The notes: generated from the letters alone by a model not told the origin. A DNA stretch of 64,000 nt from Porticoccus litoralis (GCF_030676955.1 NZ_JAUUUU010000005.1:62001-126000); one strand, 5' to 3'. Shown: positions 26,280 through 35,779, counted from the first letter of the stretch. Program-made: numbers and translations.

Positions 26280-27329
26280 CTATTCTCCTGACAGATAAGG
26301 GGCAAAGGCCGACGAGTAATAGGCCTTGAACTCAGCCTCTTCTTTGACCAATAGATAAATGGCAAGGTCATTTTTTTCAGCTAACGCCAGTGATTCAGCG
26401 TGACCCATTACCATCAGTCCAGTCGCCAGCGCATCGGCAGAGGCCGTGTCCTCTGCAATCACTGTCACTGAAGCCAATTGGTGTGTGATCGGGAAACCCG
26501 TGCGGGGGTCTATGGTATGGGAATAGCGCCTCCCTCCCCGCTCGAAATAATTACGGTAATCCCCTGAAGTCGCAATGGCTGCATTGCCGAGGGTCAATGC
26601 CTGCTGCACCTCCCGGCGTTCCAATGTAGGGCTTTCGATGGCGATGCGCCAAGGTTGGCCATTCGCTTTAAGACCGTTGGTTCGCAGTTCTCCACCCACT
26701 TCAACCAAGTAGTTCACAAGGCCGTGGGAGGTCAGCAACTCGGCAACCACATCTACTGCAAAGCCCTTGGCTACCGCCGACAAATCCAACTGTATGTCTG
26801 CGGTGCGCCTGGCACTTGCTGCGCCATGATCGACTGCCAATTTCCCAAAACCGATACGACCAAGTTGTGTTTTAATTTTTGACAGCTCCGGCACCTTGTC
26901 CTGAGACGGATCGGGGCCAAATCCCCACAGATTGACCAATGGCCCGACGGTGGGGTCGAAGGCACCTCCCGTCAACTGGAAAACCTGATCAGATATACCT
27001 AATACACGCATCATCGGTTGTGACAACGACATTGTTTCACCGACTGGAGTCCGGTTTAAGGACATCAGCTCGGAGTCTGTCTGGTAAGTACTGAAGGTGC
27101 TGTCGAGACTCTCAAGGGTGCTCTGAATCGTCTTCCCGAAGTTGTCCGGCACTGGCACTCCAGCGGGCACCACCTTGACCTGATAGGTAGTCCCCATCGT
27201 CAACCCACTGAAGACATATTGTTCCGGTGTCTCGGAGCATGCCACAAGCAACAATGAAATAAGCAGAACAAACAAAAACGAGGCCTCTGGCCCCGTTTTT
27301 GTTTTTCTTGTTATTAGAGAAGTAATCAT
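26280..27329 (-). CDS. apbE: FAD:protein FMN transferase ApbE
   Basis: It attaches FMN covalently to Thr residues of NqrB and NqrC, using FAD. The 349-aa precursor has a basic n-region (RKTKTG), a hydrophobic stretch and a lipobox ending LLVAC (Cys31), so it is a periplasm-facing lipoprotein. Family motifs are SGLTMGTTYQVKV, FDPTVGPLVNLWGFG, DLSAVAKGFAVD and HTIDPRTGFPI. Its ATG shares one base with the nqrF stop (TAATG), with GGTGG just before, so it should be coupled to nqrF. Codons 9-19 form a terminator-like hairpin (separate entry). Confidence 0.95.
   Translation of the reverse strand: MITSLITRKTKTGPEASFLFVLLISLLLVACSETPEQYVFSGLTMGTTYQVKVVPAGVPVPDNFGKTIQSTLESLDSTFSTYQTDSELMSLNRTPVGETMSLSQPMMRVLGISDQVFQLTGGAFDPTVGPLVNLWGFGPDPSQDKVPELSKIKTQLGRIGFGKLAVDHGAASARRTADIQLDLSAVAKGFAVDVVAELLTSHGLVNYLVEVGGELRTNGLKANGQPWRIAIESPTLERREVQQALTLGNAAIATSGDYRNYFERGGRRYSHTIDPRTGFPITHQLASVTVIAEDTASADALATGLMVMGHAESLALAEKNDLAIYLLVKEEAEFKAYYSSAFAPYLSGE
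27274..27300 (-). terminator. Terminator-like hairpin inside the 5' coding region of apbE
   Basis: In minus-strand RNA, AAAAACGGGGCC pairs with GGCCTCGTTTTT around an AGA loop; the one imperfect position is a G-U pair in this direction but an A-C mismatch on the other strand. A T5 run follows, making it a near-canonical intrinsic terminator. It lies 30-56 bases into apbE, just after nqrF, and could lower apbE-nqrM output relative to nqrA-F. Confidence 0.6.
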
Positions 27330-28552
27330 TAACCACCAAAGTCATCAAGGAAGATATTATCTCGTTCGACACCGAGGTCGACAAGCATCTTGATAACAGC
27401 GGCATTCATCATTGGCGGCCCACACATGTAATATTCACAATCTTCCGGAGCCGGATGATCTTTAAGGTAGTTTTCAAACAGCACCTGGTGGATGAAACCC
27501 GTCAGGCCCTCCCAGTTGTCTTCCGGCTGGGGGTCTGACAAAGCCAGGTGCCAATCAAAGTTTTCGTTTTCTGCCGCCAGTTCATCATACTCTTCAGAGT
27601 AGAAGCACTCGCGCAATGAACGGGCGCCGTACCAGAAAGAAATTTTTCGATCAGTTTTGATACGACGCAGCTGGTCAAAGATATGAGAGCGCATCGGCGC
27701 CATACCGGCACCACCACCGATAAAGACCATTTCGTTATCAGTATCCTTGGCGAAGAACTCACCAAACGGACCATATACTTTTACCTTGTCACCGGGCTTC
27801 AGGTTAAATACCCAGGAAGACATGATGCCCGGGGGAATACCCTGTGCACCGGGAGGGGGAGTAGCACAGCGAATATTGAACTTAACCACACCCTTCTCTT
27901 CCGGGTAGTTGGCCATGGAGTAAGCGCGGATCGTGGTCTCATCCACAATCGATTCGAGATTGAAGAAACCGAAGCGCTCCCAGTCGCCACGGTATTCCTC
28001 TTCGATTTCGAAGTCGCTGTATTTGACGTGATGGGGCGGACATTCCAACTGAACATAACCACCAGCGCGGAAGTCGACGTTCTCGCCTTCCGGAAGACGC
28101 AGAGTCAACTCCTTGATGAAAGTTGCAACGTTCGGGTTGCTATCTACCGTGCACTCCCACTGCTTCACACCGAAGACTTCTTCAGGTACTTCCACTTTCA
28201 TGTCCTGTTTGACCGGGGTCTGACAAGACAGGCGCCAACCTTCATTGGCTTCACGGCGCGTAAAGTGAGCTTCCTCTGTGGGCAGCATGGAGCCACCACC
28301 GTCAGTCACAATACATTTGCACTGGGCACAGCTACCACCGCCACCACAAGCAGAAGGCAGAAACAGGCCAGCAGAAGACAGTGTCTGCAACAACTTATCA
28401 CCGGCAGGTACTGTAATGGTTTTCTCACCATTAATATCAATGGTGACGTCACCTGAGCTCACAAGGCGAGCACGGGCGGCAAGAATAAACGCCACTAACG
28501 CCAACACCACTACGGTGAACATCACGACGCCGAGTATGATTTCCAGATTCAT
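27329..28552 (-). CDS. nqrF: Na+-translocating NADH:quinone reductase subunit F
   Basis: The NADH-oxidising subunit: it passes electrons from NADH through FAD to a [2Fe-2S] cluster. The 407-aa protein has an N-terminal membrane helix (about 5-27), a ferredoxin domain with cluster cysteines in SACGGGGSCAQCKC plus a later Cys, an FAD domain with RAYSMANYP, and a NADH domain with FIGGGAGMAPMRSH and the terminal DDFGG. It is the last structural subunit, after nqrE by 21 bases. Confidence 0.98.
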   Translation of the reverse strand: MNLEIILGVVMFTVVVLALVAFILAARARLVSSGDVTIDINGEKTITVPAGDKLLQTLSSAGLFLPSACGGGGSCAQCKCIVTDGGGSMLPTEEAHFTRREANEGWRLSCQTPVKQDMKVEVPEEVFGVKQWECTVDSNPNVATFIKELTLRLPEGENVDFRAGGYVQLECPPHHVKYSDFEIEEEYRGDWERFGFFNLESIVDETTIRAYSMANYPEEKGVVKFNIRCATPPPGAQGIPPGIMSSWVFNLKPGDKVKVYGPFGEFFAKDTDNEMVFIGGGAGMAPMRSHIFDQLRRIKTDRKISFWYGARSLRECFYSEEYDELAAENENFDWHLALSDPQPEDNWEGLTGFIHQVLFENYLKDHPAPEDCEYYMCGPPMMNAAVIKMLVDLGVERDNIFLDDFGG

Positions 28553-28573
28553 TATCTATCTTCTCCTCGCCGA

Positions 28574-29191
28574 TTACAGATCAATACCGCCGAAAGACAT
28601 AAAGCCCAACGACATCAGTCCGACAGTGATAAAGGTTATGCCCAGACCTTGCAGGCCAGCGGGAACATCACTGTATTTCAACTTCTCGCGTACACCTGCC
28701 AGTGCAATGATCGCAAGCGCCCAGCCAACACCGGCGCCAAAGCCAAAGACAGTACTCTCCGCCAGATCGTAGTCGCGCTCCACCATAAAGAGGGATGCGC
28801 CCATAATGGCACAGTTCACTGTAATCAGCGGCAGGAATACACCCAGAGCGTTATAAAGAGCCGGAACATATTTATCTAGGAACATTTCCATGATCTGTAC
28901 GATCGCGGCGATCACACCGATGTAGCTGAGCAGGCCAAGGAAACTCAGGTCAACATTTTCCATGCCCTCTATACCAGTCCAGGTCAACGCCCCTTCGGAC
29001 AGTAGATAGGTATAGATAAGGTTATTGGCAGGAACCGTAATGGTCAGCACCACAATAACCGCAATACCCAAACCGATAGCCGCCTGTACTTTTTTGGAGA
29101 TCGCTAGGAATGTACACATACCCAGGAAAAAGGCCAGCGCCATGTTTTCGATAAAAACAGAGCGCACAAACAAACCGAGTAAATGTTCCAT
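28574..29191 (-). CDS. nqrE: Na+-translocating NADH:quinone reductase subunit E
   Basis: A 205-aa, six-helix membrane subunit, structurally the inverted partner of NqrD; together they hold an iron centre between conserved cysteines, here in LGMCTFLA and VNCAIMG. The sequence begins MEHLLGLFVRSVFIENMALA, diagnostic of NqrE. Its ATG shares a base with the nqrD stop (TGATG). Confidence 0.98.
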   Translation of the reverse strand: MEHLLGLFVRSVFIENMALAFFLGMCTFLAISKKVQAAIGLGIAVIVVLTITVPANNLIYTYLLSEGALTWTGIEGMENVDLSFLGLLSYIGVIAAIVQIMEMFLDKYVPALYNALGVFLPLITVNCAIMGASLFMVERDYDLAESTVFGFGAGVGWALAIIALAGVREKLKYSDVPAGLQGLGITFITVGLMSLGFMSFGGIDL

Positions 29192-29856
29192 CAGGCAACC
29201 TCCCCTTTCGGTGTATTTGGAGCAATCTTGTATTCAGGAGCTTCAACCTGAGATTTTTTCCAGGAACGCAGTGCCCAGATAAACAGACCGATCAGGAAGA
29301 AAGCACTCGGTGGCAGCAACAACAAGCCATTAGGCACATACCAGCCATCGTTACTTGCCAGTGGCAGAATCTCAAAACCGAACAGTTTACCGGAACCAAA
29401 CAGCTCACGAATAAAGGCCAGTACCAACAGGATCACACTGTATCCCAGGCCGTTTCCGATGCCATCCAGGAAGCTGGGGATTGGCGGGTTTTTCATGGCA
29501 TAGGCTTCAGCGCGACCCATCACAATACAGTTGGTAATGATCAGCCCCACAAATACCGACAGCTGCTTGCTGATATCGTAAGCCACAGCCTTGAGGATCT
29601 GATCAACCACAATAACCAGCGATGCAATAATCGTCATCTGCACAATAATGCGGATACTGGAAGGAATGTGATTGCGGATCATCGACACAAACATGCTCGA
29701 GAAAGCTGTCACCAGCGTCAGAGCAACGCACATCACAAATGAGACCTGGAGGCTGGAGGTAACCGCCAGCGCAGAACAAATACCAAGGATCTGCAACGCA
29801 ATCGGGTTGTTGTCGAAAATTGGATTTAATAAAACATCTTTTGTTTTCGTCGCCAT
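29191..29856 (-). CDS. nqrD: Na+-translocating NADH:quinone reductase subunit D
   Basis: A 221-aa, six-helix membrane subunit. It begins MATKTKDVLLNPIFDNNPIA, contains LGICSALAVTSSLQVSF and ITNCIVMGRAEAYAM, whose cysteines correspond to the iron-binding positions shared with NqrE, and has a soluble tail (KIAPNTPKGEVA). It starts two bases after the nqrC stop. Confidence 0.98.
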   Translation of the reverse strand: MATKTKDVLLNPIFDNNPIALQILGICSALAVTSSLQVSFVMCVALTLVTAFSSMFVSMIRNHIPSSIRIIVQMTIIASLVIVVDQILKAVAYDISKQLSVFVGLIITNCIVMGRAEAYAMKNPPIPSFLDGIGNGLGYSVILLVLAFIRELFGSGKLFGFEILPLASNDGWYVPNGLLLLPPSAFFLIGLFIWALRSWKKSQVEAPEYKIAPNTPKGEVA

Positions 29857-29858
29857 GA

Positions 29859-30632
29859 TCAGGCCTCCCCTGCGCGCAAGTTAGCCAGGAATGGAGCAAA
29901 ACCGTTATCGCCCATCCAAAATTTAATCAGGTTATCGACACCACGACTGGTTAGAGTCGCCCCGGACAGCCCATCAACCTGATGGGATGCTTCGGGCCGG
30001 GTGTTGTCAACAGCACCCTTGATAACCGTCAGTACCGCTTTGTTGTCTTCGCCGTAGGTTTCTTTACCAACCCACTTCGCTTTCCAACTGGGGTTATCAA
30101 CCTCGCCACCCAGCCCGGGGGTTTCGGCGTGCTCATAAAAGCCAAGCCCCGCAACCGTATTGAGATCAGACTCCAGTGCGATAAAGCCATACAGGGTAGA
30201 CCACAGGCCGTAGCCCTTGATCGGCAGAATAACTTTATCAATACCGGAATCGCCTTCAACAATGTAGACAAGGGCGTAGTCGGCGCGACGACCTATCTTC
30301 GCAATATCTTCGTCCTCACTCAGGTCTGTTGACATGGAGGGCACTTTCGCAGATTTGCGCTGGTCATAGCTGGAGACATCAACAGCATCGGTAAATTTAC
30401 CGGTTTTCATGTCGACCGCACGGGTTGTCACATTGGCGAACTGCTCATCCACACTGACACCGGGTTTCAACATACCGGCTGCGGCCAGAATGTTGGTTTT
30501 CCGATCAAGGTCCTTGTTCAACTGCTGTGCAGGTCGCAACATGACCGCCGCAGTCGAAACAAAAACCGAACAGACGATACAGAGCGCCAGCGCGACGATA
30601 ATAGTTTTGGAAGTCGAATCGTTACTAGCCAC
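29859..30632 (-). CDS. nqrC: Na+-translocating NADH:quinone reductase subunit C
   Basis: A 257-aa subunit with one N-terminal helix and a periplasmic FMN-binding domain. FMN is attached by ApbE to a Thr of the SGATLT motif at 223-228 (expected acceptor Thr228). I chose GTG 30632 because GGAGGG lies six bases upstream and it gives MASNDSTSKT, a normal NqrC start; a longer frame to 30677 runs into nqrB and lacks such a site. It overlaps the nqrB end by eight bases. Confidence 0.97.
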   Translation of the reverse strand: MASNDSTSKTIIVALALCIVCSVFVSTAAVMLRPAQQLNKDLDRKTNILAAAGMLKPGVSVDEQFANVTTRAVDMKTGKFTDAVDVSSYDQRKSAKVPSMSTDLSEDEDIAKIGRRADYALVYIVEGDSGIDKVILPIKGYGLWSTLYGFIALESDLNTVAGLGFYEHAETPGLGGEVDNPSWKAKWVGKETYGEDNKAVLTVIKGAVDNTRPEASHQVDGLSGATLTSRGVDNLIKFWMGDNGFAPFLANLRAGEA

Positions 30633-31827
30633 GTGCCACCCTCCGCTTGATATTCGCTTCAACCACAAAGTGGTCAATCAATGGTGCAAACAGGTTGGCG
30701 AACAAGATAGCCAACATCATACCCTCCGGAAACGCCGGGTTAACGACACGGATTAACACCACCATGACACCAATCAGGCCACCAAACCAGAGTTTGCCAG
30801 TATCCGTCATGGATGCAGACACAGGATCAGTTGCCATAAATACCATGCCAAAAGCAAAGCCACCCATCACCAGGTGCCAGTACCAGGGCACATTAAACAT
30901 CGGGTTGGTATCAGAGCCGATCAGATTAAAGAGTGATGACAGCGCAATCATGCCGATCATTACCCCGGCCATAATCCGCCAGGAAGCAATGCGGTTTAGC
31001 AACAACAGCGCACCACCAATAAAGATCGCCAGGGTAGATGTCTCACCAATGGAACCGTGCATATTACCGAAGAACGCGTCCATCCAGGTCATCTGCTGCT
31101 GCAACACGTCCATACCCTGTTGTGCAGCCATGGACAGCGCGGTCGCTCCAGTATAGCCATCGACAGCAGTCCAGACCGCATCACCGGACATTTCAGCGGG
31201 GTAAGCAAAGAACAGGAAGGCCCTGCCGGTCAGTGCCGGGTTGAGGAAGTTCTTGCCGGTTCCGCCAAATACTTCTTTGCCAATCACCACACCAAAACTG
31301 ATGCCCAGTGCCACCTGCCACAGGGGCATATCGGGGGGGCAGATCAGAGCAAAGAGAATCGATGTAACAAAAAACCCTTCGTTAACTTCGTGTCCGCGCA
31401 CCATGGCAAACAGTACTTCCCAGAAGCCGCCAACAACAAAGGTCACCATGTAGATCGGTATAAAGTAGACCGCACCGTACCACATGCAATCCCAGATACT
31501 ATTAGGGTCATGCCCCGCCAGCAGGGAAATCAGCGCACCGTGCCAGCCAGCGACGTCAGTGGTGCCGGTGGCTGCAAGAATAGTGTTAGCCTGAAAGCCC
31601 AGGTTGTACATGCCGTAAAACATGGCGGGGAAAGCCGCCAGCCAGACGGTGATCATAACCCGCTTCAGGTCAATGCCATCGCGAATATGTGATCCGTTTT
31701 TGGTCACCGAACCCGGCGAATAAAAAATGGTATCGGCGGCCTCATAGAGGGCAAACCATTTATGCCACTTGCCACCTTCTTCGAAGTGCGGCTCGATCTT
31801 GTCGAGATAGTTACGCAACGCTTTCAC
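30625..31827 (-). CDS. nqrB: Na+-translocating NADH:quinone reductase subunit B
   Basis: The 400-aa, roughly ten-helix subunit that carries covalent FMN and riboflavin and forms the main sodium path. The sequence begins MKALRNYLDKIEPHFEEGGK. The flavinylation segment is DGYTGATALSM, where the Thr of TGAT-A-L corresponds to the modified Thr. FVGGFWEVLFA and GKNFLNPALTGRAFLFFAYP are family landmarks. It lies two bases after nqrA. Confidence 0.98.
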   Translation of the reverse strand: MKALRNYLDKIEPHFEEGGKWHKWFALYEAADTIFYSPGSVTKNGSHIRDGIDLKRVMITVWLAAFPAMFYGMYNLGFQANTILAATGTTDVAGWHGALISLLAGHDPNSIWDCMWYGAVYFIPIYMVTFVVGGFWEVLFAMVRGHEVNEGFFVTSILFALICPPDMPLWQVALGISFGVVIGKEVFGGTGKNFLNPALTGRAFLFFAYPAEMSGDAVWTAVDGYTGATALSMAAQQGMDVLQQQMTWMDAFFGNMHGSIGETSTLAIFIGGALLLLNRIASWRIMAGVMIGMIALSSLFNLIGSDTNPMFNVPWYWHLVMGGFAFGMVFMATDPVSASMTDTGKLWFGGLIGVMVVLIRVVNPAFPEGMMLAILFANLFAPLIDHFVVEANIKRRVARG

Positions 31828-31829
31828 TA

Positions 31830-33176
31830 TCAGCCCTCCTTCTCAATACGGGTCAGATTATCGCGAAGAATCGGACCGTATTCGTACTTGCCCACACACA
31901 CGTAGGTGCAAAGCGCGAGATCTTCTTCATCCAATTCCAGACAGCCCAGCTTTTGTGCTGTCTCGGTATCGCACACGATCAAGGAGCGCAGCAGCTGTGT
32001 CGGCAAGATATCCAATGGCATAACCTTCTCGTAGTTACCCAGCGGCACCATGGCACGCTCACTGCCGTTGGTATTGGTAGTGAAATCAAAGGTCTGACCT
32101 TTATTCAGGGATGAGAGGTAAATTGGCATTGCTGAGTGACGATTGCCACCCAGAGACAGATAGCGGAAAAACTCCCGCATACGGCCTTCCAATAACACAG
32201 ACACTTGACTGTGGTAACGGCCCAGGTAGGCAAAATCACCTGCGGCATTGCGACCAGACAACACAGAACCCGAAATCACCCGGTTCTCGCCCGCTTTCAG
32301 TTGACCCGCTGTTAAATCGCTCAGGCTGGCACCCAGACGTGTGCGCAACAGTTGCGGTTTCTCTACTTGGGGACCTGCGAGCGCAATCACGCGTCGGGTA
32401 TCCAACTGTCCGGTGGTAAACAGCGCACCAATTGCCATCACGTCCTGATAGCCAATGGTCCAAACAGTTTTCTTCACACTGACTGGATCGACAAAATGGA
32501 TATGGGTGCCTGCCAGACCTGCAGGGTGTGGCCCTGCAAAACTATTGACCTGAACTCCAGCCACTTCACCGCCAGCGACCTGGCTGCCTTCAGCGTGGCA
32601 GAGGTGTACGGCACCATCGGTAAGTCGCTTAAGAACTTTAAGGCCATTGGCAAAGTCATCGCTGCGCTCGGCAATAATCAGTGCCGGGTCTGCCGCCAAC
32701 GGATTAGTATCCATAGCGGTCACAAAAATGGAATTGGGGACATCAGCGGCGGGTGAAGGAATCTTGGAGTATGGGCGAGTACGCAACGCAGTCCACAAAC
32801 CAGATTTCACGAGGTTGTCGACGACGGCTGAACGCTCCAGTTGCTCCAGCTCGGCAGCACCGTACTGGGCGAAAGTCTCCTGTTCATCACCATCGATATC
32901 AATCACAACGGAGTGCAACACACGTCGCTCACCGCGATTGATAGCGGAAATGACACCGGCTGCGGGTGCAGTGAAACACACGCCTTCGGTTTTCTTGTCA
33001 GTGAAAAGTAACTGGCCCAGTTTTACCCTGTCGCCCTCTTTGACAGCCATAGTGGGTTTCATGCCCACATAGTCAAAGCCTACAACTGCGACGGAATTCA
33101 CTTTGGGCCCATCGTGAATGACTTGCTCGGGTGAGCCCGAAATCGGTAAGTCCATTCCGCGACGGATCTTGATCAT
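31830..33176 (-). CDS. nqrA: Na+-translocating NADH:quinone reductase subunit A
   Basis: A 448-aa cytoplasmic subunit that binds ubiquinone with NqrB. It begins MIKIRRGMDLPISGSPEQ and has the barrel-sandwich hybrid segment EGDRVKLGQLLFTDKKTEGV. As the first gene it sets the order nqrA-B-C-D-E-F-apbE-nqrM, all on the minus strand with gaps of at most 21 bases. The promoter is expected in the 287-bp gap to the GAPDH gene. Confidence 0.98.
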   Translation of the reverse strand: MIKIRRGMDLPISGSPEQVIHDGPKVNSVAVVGFDYVGMKPTMAVKEGDRVKLGQLLFTDKKTEGVCFTAPAAGVISAINRGERRVLHSVVIDIDGDEQETFAQYGAAELEQLERSAVVDNLVKSGLWTALRTRPYSKIPSPAADVPNSIFVTAMDTNPLAADPALIIAERSDDFANGLKVLKRLTDGAVHLCHAEGSQVAGGEVAGVQVNSFAGPHPAGLAGTHIHFVDPVSVKKTVWTIGYQDVMAIGALFTTGQLDTRRVIALAGPQVEKPQLLRTRLGASLSDLTAGQLKAGENRVISGSVLSGRNAAGDFAYLGRYHSQVSVLLEGRMREFFRYLSLGGNRHSAMPIYLSSLNKGQTFDFTTNTNGSERAMVPLGNYEKVMPLDILPTQLLRSLIVCDTETAQKLGCLELDEEDLALCTYVCVGKYEYGPILRDNLTRIEKEG

Positions 33177-33337
33177 AGGTTGTGCCTACTGATGCGGTTT
33201 ATGATTTTTCGCTCTAATCAAAGAGCCCCAATTTTTTATCGCTTGCCTGCGACAAAAGGCAACGGTGGTAACCGTCACCCGACTGCAGCAAAAACAGCCC
33301 ACGTCTGGCCGACAATGCTGACCAACAAAACGCCGGG

Positions 33338-33343
33338 ATTATA
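33338..33343 (-). promoter_or_regulatory. Possible -10 element of the nqr operon
   Basis: The minus strand reads TATAAT, a perfect -10 hexamer, about 160 bases before the nqrA ATG. The -35 is weak, suggesting an activator or a different sigma contribution. The leader would include a small ACGGT-UACC-ACCGU stem (33262-33275). Confidence 0.4.
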
Positions 33344-33433
33344 AAGGTCAGCGCCACCCATTACCAGTGCGAAAGGAAGGGCTATTCGCCCTGAGACCAG
33401 CATTTCCGCACCAGTGACAGCCCGGCCACAAAA

Positions 33434-33455
33434 AAGCCGCAACAAAGTGCGGCTT
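33434..33455 (-). terminator. Intrinsic terminator of the GAPDH gene
   Basis: A perfect AAGCCGCA / TGCGGCTT stem (8 bp) with a six-base loop is followed on the minus strand by a run of T, just 8 bases after the GAPDH stop. Confidence 0.85.
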
Positions 33456-33463
33456 CATTTTTG

Positions 33464-34924
33464 TCAGGATTTCGGGTACATGGCCCAGGAAAGCCCAGCC
33501 AGTTTTTCCAGGCAGCGAACTACCTGACAGCTGTACCCAAACTCATTGTCGTACCAGCAGTAAAGTACGACGCTGTCACCACTAACGATAGTCGCCTCGG
33601 AATCAAAAATACAGGCATGTCTGGAACCAACAAAGTCGGTGGACACTGCTTCCGAGGAAATGGTGTAGTCAATCTGTTGCTGCAAAGGTGAATACAGGGC
33701 CACCTTGCGCATATATTCATTCAGCTCTTCTTTGGTGGTCTCACGGCCCAACTGCAAATTCAGAATTGCCATAGATACATTTGGCGTCGGTACCCGAATC
33801 GCATTACCGGTGAGCTTGCCACCCAATTCCGGCAACGCCTTGGCCACTGCTTTGGCTGCACCGGTTTCAGTGATAACCATATTCAGCGGTGCGCTACGGC
33901 CCCGACGGGAACCCTTGTGATAGTTATCAATCAGGTTCTGGTCATTGGTGTAGGAGTGAACGGTTTCCACATGGCCGCGCTCGATGCCATAGTCATCCAT
34001 CAGCGCCTTCAGAACCGGCACGATGGCGTTGGTGGTGCAGGACGCTGCAGAAATGATTTTGGAATCAGGAGTGATCTCACCCTGGTTGATGCCGTAAACA
34101 ATATTGGGAATATCACCTTTACCGGGCGCCGTCAGAATTACCTTGCCTGCGCCGGGGCACTTCAGGTGTTGACCCAGACCATCTTCATCGCGCCAGACAC
34201 CGGTGTTATCCACCACGATGGCATTACTGATGCCGTATTCGGTGTAATCCACTTCCTCGGGTGAATTGGCATAAATCACTTGGATGGGGTTGCCGTTACA
34301 CACCAGGATATTTTTGTCTTCCAGGACACGAATGGTGCCATCAAATGCACCATGAACCGAATCCCTGCGCAGCAGACTGGCACGCTTGGCCAGATCGTCT
34401 GCACTTTTGCCCTTGCGGACTACGATAGCGCGCAAACGAAGCAGGTCACCACTGCCGGTTTTTTCCAGCAACAGGCGCGCAAGCAGTCGACCGATACGAC
34501 CGAAACCATACAGCACAATATCCTGGGGCTGAGGCAGCGGCTTGCGCATACAGCCAATATCGTCACCCACCTCGCGCTGCAGGAAGGCGGTCATATCTTC
34601 ACCGTTGCCAGATTCCTGGTACTTTACGGTGAGCTTGCCGATATCGATGTGGGCAGGCCCCAAATCCATTTCGGCCAACGCTTTGATCAGAGGAAAGGTT
34701 TCAAACTCGGAAAGCTCGTTGTGCTCGATTTGACGGACAAAACGGTGTGCCTTCATCAGCTCGATCACTGAGCGGTTCACCATATTCCGGCCGTACATAT
34801 AGAGAGACACATTGTTCTCACGATAGAGCTTGCCAATCAATGGAATCATGGCTTCTGCCAGCGCTTCGCGCTCTTTCCAGTCGGCAAAAAAATCGGCGGG
34901 AACGGGGCGGTTTTGTTCAGTCAC
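33464..34924 (-). CDS. gap: Glyceraldehyde-3-phosphate dehydrogenase, long form
   Basis: It interconverts glyceraldehyde 3-phosphate and 1,3-bisphosphoglycerate. At 486 aa it is about 150 residues longer than ordinary GAPDH (about 335). The extra N-terminal region (about 1-130, helical, starting MTEQNRPVPADFFADWKE) precedes a Rossmann domain with LYGFGRIGRLLAR; catalytic Cys296 is in SAASCTTNAIVP and YDNEFGYS closes the domain. The same long form stands between nqr and mfd in Pseudomonas. NAD versus NADP preference is not clear. The extension has no recognised function. Confidence 0.95.
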   Translation of the reverse strand: MTEQNRPVPADFFADWKEREALAEAMIPLIGKLYRENNVSLYMYGRNMVNRSVIELMKAHRFVRQIEHNELSEFETFPLIKALAEMDLGPAHIDIGKLTVKYQESGNGEDMTAFLQREVGDDIGCMRKPLPQPQDIVLYGFGRIGRLLARLLLEKTGSGDLLRLRAIVVRKGKSADDLAKRASLLRRDSVHGAFDGTIRVLEDKNILVCNGNPIQVIYANSPEEVDYTEYGISNAIVVDNTGVWRDEDGLGQHLKCPGAGKVILTAPGKGDIPNIVYGINQGEITPDSKIISAASCTTNAIVPVLKALMDDYGIERGHVETVHSYTNDQNLIDNYHKGSRRGRSAPLNMVITETGAAKAVAKALPELGGKLTGNAIRVPTPNVSMAILNLQLGRETTKEELNEYMRKVALYSPLQQQIDYTISSEAVSTDFVGSRHACIFDSEATIVSGDSVVLYCWYDNEFGYSCQVVRCLEKLAGLSWAMYPKS

Positions 34925-35101
34925 TTGGTCAACCTCTCGCTAGATTCAAGGAGCTTTGCGGAGCACAGTCCGTCGAGGGGCGCTATTATCGGTATTCAGT
35001 GTTTTCAGAGCAACTAAGACTGGTGAATATCTGGTACTTCAGTTCATCTATGGTTGATTTGGGTCAGCAAAGCCCAATTTTCGATGCCGACTGGCACCCT
35101 C

Positions 35102-35779
35102 CTAGAGAGGAATAAACGCCATGGTTGCCACATTCTGTGCCACAGCCTTGATCACCCGCTGATTTTTCTGTGCCGTGATTGTGGCAATCATATCCTGCAA
35201 GGCGATCAGCTTGCCGAACAGCCTTTCGTAGCTCAGGTTGCGCCGCTCCCCGCGCCAGCTGTTCATGACAATCAGGGGGTTATTATCGGCATCAACACCA
35301 CGTGCAATCCGCCACAAGGCAATCTCGATATTGCGAGCGCTGTGGTAAAGCTTTTGATGGTCAAGTTCCGAGAAAAGGTAGAAGTCATATTGATAATCGT
35401 AGGATTCTCGAATCATATCGGTTAAACCAACGACAAGCGCAAACACACGATCACCCTTATAGGCAGGATCAACGGATAGCTCAATGGCCTGGGTCCCCGT
35501 CACCGGCAGCTCGGCAAACTGCAATCTGCCAGGCACATCAAAAATCTGAGAGACACGCTGCTCAATCGTAGGGTCACTGCCTTTGTGAAGCTCTCTCGGG
35601 TTGCGCTTATAGAGCTTTACCGTCAACTTTCTCAACAAGGATTCCACTTCCCGGTAATGGGCGTCGGACACCATGTCGATATCCGTCTTGGCCAGGTTCT
35701 TCACCTGGAAAGGAGAACTTCCACAGGCCACCAGTAGCAGGCATATCCAGCACAGTATGAGTTTGCGCGTGAGCGTCAC
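35102..35779 (-). CDS. Uncharacterised lipoprotein
   Basis: A 225-aa precursor with a signal peptide (MTLTRKLILCWICLL) and lipobox LLVACGSS (Cys19). The residue after the Cys is Gly, not Asp, so outer-membrane sorting is expected. The mature part is mixed alpha/beta with SHAR-like LYHSARNIEIALWRIARG and no catalytic motif I recognise. It sits between GAPDH and mfd, transcribed divergently from mfd; nothing in it links to either. Function unknown. Confidence 0.82.
   Translation of the reverse strand: MTLTRKLILCWICLLLVACGSSPFQVKNLAKTDIDMVSDAHYREVESLLRKLTVKLYKRNPRELHKGSDPTIEQRVSQIFDVPGRLQFAELPVTGTQAIELSVDPAYKGDRVFALVVGLTDMIRESYDYQYDFYLFSELDHQKLYHSARNIEIALWRIARGVDADNNPLIVMNSWRGERRNLSYERLFGKLIALQDMIATITAQKNQRVIKAVAQNVATMAFIPL

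Noticed and set aside
27683..28456. Open frame of 257 codons opposite nqrF
   Set aside because: Shadow of the nqrF codon pattern; no start site and no plausible protein features.
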